From: an uncultured Clostridium sp.
Lineage (GTDB): Bacteria > Bacillota > Clostridia > Lachnospirales > Lachnospiraceae
Assembly (NCBI GenBank): GCA_900541315.1
Contig: UQJF01000042.1
Location: 1-20,521 of the forward strand
Direction: 5' to 3'
Length of the DNA: 20,521 bases
Part shown: positions 16,038-20,521 of the stretch, piece after piece
Layout of the letters: each line of letters starts with the position of its first letter
How positions within the stretch are numbered: position 1 is the stretch's first letter
Position numbers and translations under genes: made by a program
Notes under the pieces: model-generated
Databases searched by the model: none
Told to the model about the DNA's origin: nothing
Seen by the model: only the letters and a program-made list of their open reading frames with translations

Positions 16038-16136
16038 ATGCCAATGTACATTACATATTCGGATCTGATCCAGATAGGTATCTTCATTGTTGCACTTATT
16101 GGTCTCATTTATGAGATTTTTAAGGATAAAAAATAG
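16038..16136 (+). CDS. Holin-like type I toxin peptide
   Basis: This 32-codon ORF begins MPMYITYSDLIQIGIFIVAL; one hydrophobic helix (about 10-26) is followed by the charged tail EIFKDKK. It matches the pattern of small 'putative holin-like toxins' and the BsrE/BsrG/TxpA group (aromatic N-terminus, L..I..F..I.AL..L, basic tail), which insert into the cell's own membrane and depolarise or damage it. Start choice is between ATG 16038 (3 bases after AGGAGG) and ATG 16044 (9 bases, giving 30 residues); the second has the more usual spacing. Its stop codon lies at the base of the antisense RNA's terminator hairpin. Promoter, leader hairpins and an antisense gene surround it, which supports a type I toxin rather than a random ORF. 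Confidence 0.78.
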   Translation: MPMYITYSDLIQIGIFIVALIGLIYEIFKDKK

Positions 16137-16162
16137 CCGCCACTACCACCAATAGTGACGGC
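16128..16162 (-). terminator. Terminator of the antisense RNA, overlapping the toxin stop codon
   Basis: On the minus strand GCCGTCACTA and TAGTGGCGGC pair over 10 bp (one G-U) around a 7-base loop and are followed by TATTTTTT. It is a textbook rho-independent terminator in this direction only; on the plus strand no T-run follows. A second small hairpin (AGTCTC-gcat-GAGACT) lies just upstream in the same transcript. Confidence 0.85.
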
Positions 16163-16228
16163 GAGTCTCGCATGAGACTTAACGTAAATATTGTAGGGTA
16201 GGCCGTGTGTTTCTGACTTTCCCTTTTC
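16128..16228 (-). ncRNA. Antisense RNA antitoxin, about 100 nt, convergent with the toxin mRNA
   Basis: A strong minus-strand promoter (TTGACT, 17 bases, TATATT at 16263-16235) would start an RNA near 16228, and the terminator at 16162-16128 would end it, giving about 100 nt. It is fully complementary to the region following the toxin ORF and to its last codon or two. By analogy with the BsrG/SR4 and TxpA/RatA type I systems, it should pair with the 3' region of the toxin mRNA and block translation or promote its decay. The RNA carries the right inverted-repeat arm at its 5' end, so it could compete with the mRNA's own 5' arm for the same 3' target. Exact ends are inferred from promoter and terminator. 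Confidence 0.75.
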
Positions 16229-16234
16229 ATATTT

Positions 16235-16263
16235 AATATAACATACTTTTTCTCCGTAGTCAA
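16235..16263 (-). promoter_or_regulatory. Strong promoter of the antisense RNA
   Basis: On the minus strand TTGACT (16263-16258) and TATATT (16240-16235) each match 5 of 6 consensus bases and are 17 bases apart. It is nearer consensus than the toxin promoter, as expected when the antitoxin RNA must be in excess. Beyond it, 16264-16406 contains nothing I can assign. Confidence 0.82.
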
Positions 16264-16406
16264 ATTGTAAATAAACCATAACTCGGATTTTAACCTGCCA
16301 CTGATGTCCTATTTTTTGAGTTACTTTTCCGCTTTTTTCTCTCTATCTTAGCTTTTTGTCTCTTTTTCTGGATTAATCGTGAACTTTGAATTATACAGAA
16401 AGCTAC

Positions 16407-16877
16407 TTATAAAGACTTTACCCACTTTTCGATTTCCTGCTTATTTGCTCTGTTAAGAAGCTTTCCTTCTACGATCTCAGCTCCCGGTGCAGATGGTTTT
16501 AATTCTTTCACTGTATTGCCAAAGCCGCTTCCACCAGATGTTGCAAACAGCACGATCTTTTTACCGGAAAAATCATATTTTTCCAGAAATGTATTTACAA
16601 TGGTAGGCGCTACATACCACCAGATTGGAAATCCCAGGATAATAGTATCATATTCTTTAATATGAGCATCTGTATCTGTAATCTCCGGGCGGATCTTCTT
16701 GTTGCTCATCTCCACACTGCTTCTGGACTTCTTGTTCATCCAGTTTAAATCGTCACTTGTATATAATTCCTTTGGTGTGATCTCATACAGAGAAAAATCT
16801 CCGACTTCTGCTATCATTTCTGCTATTTTTCTGGTTGTTCCGCTTGCACTGAAATACACTACTAATGTTTTATTCAT
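16407..16877 (-). CDS. Flavodoxin
   Basis: This 156-residue flavodoxin is a cytoplasmic FMN-binding electron carrier. The FMN phosphate loop is near the N-terminus (VVYFSASGTTRKIAEMIAE; SASGTTR at about 10-16). The aromatic-rich loop GFPIWWYVAPTIVN packs the flavin, and the third loop is FATSGGSGFGNT. The layout fits the short bacterial 'flavodoxin 4' type proteins found in anaerobes. AGGAGGT is 7 bases before the ATG. It follows the Gfo/Idh/MocA gene after 27 bases in the same direction, so the two are probably one transcript. The redox partner cannot be told from sequence. Confidence 0.92.
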   Translation of the reverse strand: MNKTLVVYFSASGTTRKIAEMIAEVGDFSLYEITPKELYTSDDLNWMNKKSRSSVEMSNKKIRPEITDTDAHIKEYDTIILGFPIWWYVAPTIVNTFLEKYDFSGKKIVLFATSGGSGFGNTVKELKPSAPGAEIVEGKLLNRANKQEIEKWVKSL

Positions 16878-16904
16878 GACTATTACCTCCTACCAAATGA
16901 TCGT

Positions 16905-17882
16905 CTACTTTTCCTCCTCAGGATACGTAAAATTCCATGACCTTCTAAACTCTGTCATCAGATCCATTACATCCTTCGTATAATCCAGATGCATACAGGA
17001 AACATCTCCGGCAATGGCCTTCTCCATATCAGAAAGCTCATAAGCCAGTGCATCCTCATGTGCCCCCGCTTTTATCACCTGTATCTCTCCTGTTTCCGCA
17101 TCCACGATCTTCGCCTCCCAGGCTCTTGGATACTCCATGACCTCAATATAGCCCTTTTCACAGGACACCATACCACGTTTTGGCTGTTTAGAGTGCATAG
17201 ACAGCATCACTGTGGCCATCTGCCCCTCTTTATTACTTAAAAGCAGACCTGCCTGCTCATCTACTCCAGTAGGTGCTGCCTTCATCTGGGATAATAACTG
17301 ATCCGGCTTCGAATCCATAAACCACCGGATAAAAGAAAGGGCATACACACCAATATCCAGCATGGCACCACCCGCCAGATTCCGGTTAAAGAAGCGGTTC
17401 TCCATGTTGTATTCCTTAAAACTACCAAAATTCATGGTGATCAGGTTCACCTTTCCCAACTTACCAGAATCCAAAATCTCCCGCAGTTTCTTATAAACCG
17501 GCATATGGAAAATGGTCATAGCCTCTGCAACAATAACGCCCTTCTCCTTTGCCATTTCCAATGCCTCATCCAGTTCCCCACTATTTAAAGTAATGGATTT
17601 CTCCACTAGAATGTGTTTCCCGTTCTCAATGGCCTTCTTCATAAACCTGATATGAGTATTATGAGGGGTTGTAATATAGATCACGTCCACTTCCGGATCC
17701 GTAAACATTTCATTATAATCTGTATACACCTTTCCAATTCCATACTTTTCCCCAAACTTTACGGCCTGTTCATAAGTCCTGTTTCCCACTGCATAAAGCT
17801 TTTTCCCATTTTTTTCCAGTGCTGCTGCCATCTCATTGGCAATCACACCTGTTCCCAGTACTGCCCAGCGGATCCCTCTCAT
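16905..17882 (-). CDS. Gfo/Idh/MocA-family NAD(P)-dependent oxidoreductase
   Basis: This 325-residue protein has an N-terminal Rossmann domain (WAVLGTGVIANEMAAALEK; GTGVIA is the dinucleotide loop) and a C-terminal alpha/beta substrate domain. The catalytic Lys lies in VEKSITLN (E94-K95), where most members have EKP. GGAMLDIGVYAL (D176, Y180) is the second active-site motif. Such enzymes oxidise or reduce sugars, inositols or dihydrodiols, and no specific substrate is evident here. The start at 17882 has AAGGAG 8 bases upstream and gives the usual family length. An in-frame ATG at 17996 would add a 38-residue Lys/Glu-rich extension with no RBS and was rejected. A flavodoxin gene follows closely. 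Confidence 0.92.
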   Translation of the reverse strand: MRGIRWAVLGTGVIANEMAAALEKNGKKLYAVGNRTYEQAVKFGEKYGIGKVYTDYNEMFTDPEVDVIYITTPHNTHIRFMKKAIENGKHILVEKSITLNSGELDEALEMAKEKGVIVAEAMTIFHMPVYKKLREILDSGKLGKVNLITMNFGSFKEYNMENRFFNRNLAGGAMLDIGVYALSFIRWFMDSKPDQLLSQMKAAPTGVDEQAGLLLSNKEGQMATVMLSMHSKQPKRGMVSCEKGYIEVMEYPRAWEAKIVDAETGEIQVIKAGAHEDALAYELSDMEKAIAGDVSCMHLDYTKDVMDLMTEFRRSWNFTYPEEEK

Positions 17883-18002
17883 TTTATGATCTCCTTCTTG
17901 TTCACAAAGATTATACACCATCATTATACTACTTCCATTTCCTATAGCATATCCCTTTTTCTCAGCCTTCTTTTCAGCATACTTCTTTTCAGGCACAAAA
18001 CC

Positions 18003-18223
18003 TTATATTATGATGTGGGGATCAAAAGGTATTTTGACCCCTCTGATACCGAATTGCTACGTGCTTTGCACTCCCGCAATTCTAAAAACATTCGTAATCC
18101 GCTCATTTTTCTTCAAAAAATGGCTTCTTACTCATGTTTTTGTCGGGTCCCAAGTTCAAAAATCCTACTGCAAGCAAGCTTGCATCGGATTTTCGGCCTT
18201 TTGACTCTGGTATCATATTATAA
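18003..18223. repeat. 221-bp palindromic, MITE-like element
   Basis: The spacer between the Gfo/Idh and cupin genes (17883-18283) is largely filled by a structured non-coding element. Its 27-base ends (18003-18029 and 18197-18223) are inverted copies with 20 of 27 identical bases, starting TTATA and ending TCAAAAGG. Inside lie a GGGG-A-TCAAAA/TTTTGA-CCCC hairpin (18017-18041) and a nested palindrome of GAATTGC/GCAATTC around GTGC/GCAC (18051-18082). A second nested palindrome is AAAATCC/GGATTTT around TGCAAG/CTTGCA (18159-18193). Short ORFs within it look incidental. It could be a miniature inverted-repeat element or a REP-like repeat. Copy number cannot be judged from one window. Confidence 0.65.
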
Positions 18224-18251
18224 AAGCCCTGGCAATATTCACTGCCAGAGC
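18222..18251 (-). terminator. Rho-independent terminator of the cupin gene
   Basis: On the minus strand GCTCTGGCA and TGCCAGGGC form a 9-bp stem (one G-U) around an 8-base loop, followed by TTTTATAAT. It begins 33 bases after the cupin stop codon, and its T-tail merges with the end of the MITE-like element. Confidence 0.8.
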
Positions 18252-18283
18252 TTCTAAATCTTTACGATTTTACTCTTTCTTAA

Positions 18284-18649
18284 TTAATCCCTGTCATTCA
18301 GATAACCTGGTTCATTATAAATAAGAGCCATAAACTCCACATCAGAATCGGAATTATTCTCAATGCTGTGATACTGTCCTACTTCAATAATACAGCAGTC
18401 ACCAGGGCCAACCTTGGTCACAGACTTGTCATTATCAATAAAATCTGCTTCACCCTTTAAAATATAATATGGCTCAGTATCATGTACATGCTGATGCCAG
18501 CCTACACTTGCACCTGGAGGAAGAACAACCTTAGCATACAGTCTGCCGTGTCCTAACAGCTCCTCCTTAGATACAATATGATGAACATACGCTGTTCCCT
18601 TACCTCCGCCTAAATGTTCCACTTCCAGAACGTTGTCTTTACGAATCAT
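18284..18649 (-). CDS. Single-domain cupin protein
   Basis: This 121-residue cytoplasmic beta-barrel protein has both cupin motifs. Motif 1 is GWHQHVHDTEPYYILKG, in which the His residues and Glu bind a metal ion. Motif 2 is GDCCIIEVGQYHSIEN, with the second metal-side His. Proteins of this size act as small isomerases, decarboxylases or binding proteins, and the substrate is not predictable. Start: ATG 18649 has AGGAGG 8 bases upstream, while ATG 18655 is only 2 bases from it, so 18649 is chosen. It is monocistronic, with its own promoter and terminator. Confidence 0.9.
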   Translation of the reverse strand: MIRKDNVLEVEHLGGGKGTAYVHHIVSKEELLGHGRLYAKVVLPPGASVGWHQHVHDTEPYYILKGEADFIDNDKSVTKVGPGDCCIIEVGQYHSIENNSDSDVEFMALIYNEPGYLNDRD

Positions 18650-18715
18650 TGTCATGTCCTCCTGTTGAATATAATCCTGAAGCAATTTGAAACATTTTAC
18701 TGCTTATCTTTTCTC

Positions 18716-18744
18716 ATTATACTCTATTTTTCTCATTTTTCCAA
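18716..18744 (-). promoter_or_regulatory. Promoter of the cupin gene
   Basis: On the minus strand TTGGAA (18744-18739) and a perfect TATAAT (18721-18716) are 17 bases apart, about 67 bases before the cupin start. No other gene lies between. Confidence 0.82.
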
Positions 18745-18795
18745 GAACAGGATATAAGTTTTCTCTCACCATATATGTCTGAAAGATTTTTCCCA

Positions 18796-20268
18796 TCAGT
18801 TCGCCTTTTCATACACACTAAATCCATCTCTTCCGCCCCGTTTCACCTGATACAGCGCTGTATCTGCGTGACGGTAAAGTTCCATAAAGGTAGTACCATG
18901 ATCCGGCGAATAGGCAATTCCTACACTGATGGTAATACCGCTTCCGGCCAGCTCAGGTATCTGAAGGGTTCTTACCTCATTGATCAGCTTTTTCGCACGG
19001 TCCTTTGCTATTTCCACATCTTTGATATTACAGATCAGAACCATAAATTCATCACCACCGATACGGCCTACAATATCCTTCTCCCTGAACTGTTTTGCAA
19101 GAAGACGTCCAAAAATCTTTAAGACCTTATCCCCTACCATATGTCCGTATGTATCATTAACCTGCTTAAAATAGTCCACCTCCATGATCATAAGAGCATT
19201 GCATCTGTCTTTTCCATTTTCTTCCAGGAAGCGGTCGATCATATCCTGGGTTGTCTTTTTATTAAAAAGACCGGTAAGTGCATCTCTCTGGGCCCGTTTT
19301 AAAAGCCTTGACTTTTCCTGTCGGTTCTTATAAATAATATAAAAGATGACCACTGTCACCAGCATGCTAAAGATAATAATAAAAGTGATCTCATATTCCC
19401 TGATAAAATCATAAGATGCTTCTGCTGCTTTAACAGGAACAATATAACCGATCATCCAGTCATTCATCCCCAGGGGTGCGTAAGCAATATAATAAGATGT
19501 CTTTTTTCCTTCAGTCAGCCGAAACTGGCAGATACCGTCTTTCTCATCTGCAAAATCAGCTTTTACCTTCTGGATGGAAGCTGCCTTGATCTTATAATTG
19601 TCAAAATACTCGAATATATTGGCGAAAAATCCTTCCAATTCCTAATCTGTATAGACACGGTCATAGGCGATCACCTTTCCATCTTTGTCCGTAATAAGGC
19701 AGTAACCTTCTCCGTTAAACAGATCATCAAACATCATACGGCTTAAAGCAGTCACATTATAAGAACCACCCAGAACGCCGATCACTTCATTTTCCTTACA
19801 GACTGGTACTCCAAGTATAAGTCTGACCTCATGATCCACACTGCTTTCTATAGAATCACTTAATGTCTGGCTTCCACCAAATGCCTCTTGAAAATAACTT
19901 CTGTGGAATACATTTTTTACATCTCCTGTATCATAATGAGCTGTGCCATCTGCTTCGATCAGCGCCATCCGCTCTAAATCTGTCTTGTTATGGATCGTCA
20001 CCAGGGAATCCAGATTTGCCTCTGAAAGAAGATCTTCTTCTTTTGCCATTTCTTCTGCTATCTCATTCAGATACTGATAGTGAATACTTAAGATCGTCCG
20101 TAAATGTTCACTTTGACGTGAGACATTATTCATCATAGCCTGTCTGGAATTTCTTCCTATAGAAGACTGCATACAGCCAAAGAATATCATGATTCCTAAA
20201 ATAACTGATGATACAAACAATCCCATCACTATTGTATAACTTTTTAAATGAGCAGCTTTTCTTTTCAT
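18796..20268 (-). pseudogene. Membrane Cache-GGDEF diguanylate cyclase interrupted by one TAG codon
   Basis: One continuous frame of 490 codons is broken by a single in-frame TAG at 19644-19642 (codon 209). The first part has a membrane helix (about 10-33) and the start of an extracytoplasmic Cache sensor domain (FFGCMQSSIGRNSRQ, then GVLGGSYNVT). The second completes the Cache domain (YIAYAPLGMNDWMIGYIVP), has a second helix (YEITFIIIFSMLVTVVIFYI), then a GGDEF domain. RDALTGLFN, the active-site GGDEF (404-408) and the RxxD inhibitory site (R395, D398) are intact, so read-through product would make c-di-GMP. The start at 20268 is chosen because a G-rich run lies 10 bases upstream. The downstream piece has no good RBS. 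CAG to TAG is the simplest explanation. Confidence 0.85.
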
Positions 20269-20278
20269 TCTTTTTACA

Positions 20279-20287
20279 CCCCCCCCC
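20279..20287 (-). repeat. Run of nine G just before the diguanylate cyclase start
   Basis: Nine C on the plus strand read as nine G on the coding strand, 10 bases before the chosen ATG, in the position of the Shine-Dalgarno sequence. Runs of this length are prone to slippage. Confidence 0.8.
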
Positions 20288-20338
20288 AGTATCATTATTA
20301 TCACATGTAATATTCATGTCCCTTCAATACATATAATT

Positions 20339-20521
20339 AATGTCTGCTGCGCAGCCGCTTGTTTTTCTTTTGGACTCATTATATCTTATACTCAGGTTCC
20401 CCGCGCTGACGCGCTCCACTGCCTGCTTACGCAGGCGGAACCTTCGTTAATGGTCCAAGAAAAACAAATGTCTGCTGCGCAGCCGCTTGTTTTTCTTTTG
20501 GACTCATTATATCTTATACTC
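20339..20521. repeat. Contig-end repeat: 55-bp direct repeats around a three-way-junction palindrome
   Basis: 20339-20393 and 20467-20521 are identical over 55 bases, 128 bases apart, and the second copy ends exactly at the window edge. Between them, AGGTTCC/GGAACCT (20394-20400, 20437-20443) closes two arms: GCGC/GCGC (20403-20414) and GCCTGC/GCAGGC (20421-20436). A longer imperfect stem (20359-20381 with 20448-20467, three unpaired bases) encloses all of it. The copies also hold the palindrome GCTGCGCAGC. No gene is evident in 20305-20521. Confidence 0.85.

Larger units (their letters stand above)
15960..16222. repeat. Inverted repeat enclosing the toxin-antitoxin module
   Basis: The left arm has GGAAAGTCAGAA (15960-15971) and CGGCCTACCCT (15983-15993). 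The right arm has their exact reverse complements at 16211-16222 and 16195-16205. Both blocks are perfect (12 and 11 bp), with a CACA/TGTG match between them and spacers of 11 and 5 bases. A full-length toxin mRNA could therefore pair its 5' and 3' ends. The toxin mRNA and the convergent antisense RNA would also begin with nearly the same sequence. Confidence 0.85.

Noticed and set aside
16120..16290. Open minus-strand frame of about 57 codons starting MVYLQFDYGE across the antisense RNA
   Set aside because: No RBS, it runs through the antisense promoter, inverted repeat and terminator, and its start lies upstream of the transcript's predicted 5' end.
17613..18257. 214-codon plus-strand ORF from within the Gfo/Idh gene through the MITE-like element
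   Set aside because: It crosses an opposing gene and a palindromic non-coding element, with Cys/His/Ile-rich low-plausibility composition.

Overview
The window looks like a contig from a Gram-positive Clostridia genome, most likely a gut Lachnospiraceae. The evidence is AGGAGG ribosome-binding sites before nearly every gene, moderate GC, a Bacillota-type LexA/DinR box ahead of uvrB, a Gram-positive (T7SSb-style) secretion locus and a small holin-like type I toxin. The contig carries assembly marks at both ends. Bases 1-30 are Nextera/Tn5 library adapter, not genome. The last 55 bases exactly duplicate an upstream 55-mer, as expected where a de Bruijn assembly stops inside a repeat.

Bases 31-7277 (all minus strand) are a type VII secretion (ESX/Ess-like) operon. 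In transcription order it holds a DUF2442-like gene, a coiled-coil single-pass membrane protein, a 1532-residue EssC/YukBA ATPase with an FHA domain, a YukD/EsaB ubiquitin-like protein, and three small WXG100-type helical proteins, the last cut by the contig edge. Upstream lies a MalT-like LuxR-family ATPase regulator (7418-9919) that ends in a clear terminator, so the secretion operon probably has its own promoter in 7278-7357. EssB/YukC and EsaA/YueB are not seen. They may lie beyond the cut end, or the coiled-coil protein may stand in for EssB.

Bases 9920-13250 hold the luxR/uvrB divergent region, uvrB, an MBL-fold hydrolase and what looks like the 3' stub of a DMT-type transporter gene. 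The divergent region has a perfect GAAC-N4-GTTC SOS box and a tandem duplication carrying two TATACT boxes. Bases 13244-15245 (minus) hold a DUF2007-like small protein and a DUF2812 membrane protein coupled to a 79-residue two-helix membrane protein.

Bases 15354-16263 hold the most striking locus. A nitroreductase gene has lost its first codons. Immediately beside it is a compact module made of a 30-32 residue holin-like hydrophobic peptide with its own promoter, an RBS that can be masked by a CCCTCC element, a convergent antisense RNA of about 100 nt with a strong promoter and terminator, and an interrupted inverted repeat that encloses everything. I read this as a type I toxin-antitoxin system.

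Bases 16407-17882 are a flavodoxin and a Gfo/Idh/MocA oxidoreductase. Bases 18003-18223 are a 221-bp palindromic, MITE-like element. Bases 18222-18744 are a cupin gene with its own promoter and terminator. Bases 18796-20268 are a Cache-GGDEF diguanylate cyclase split by one in-frame TAG, with a nine-G run just before its start. Bases 20339-20521 are a repeat that folds into a nested three-way junction.
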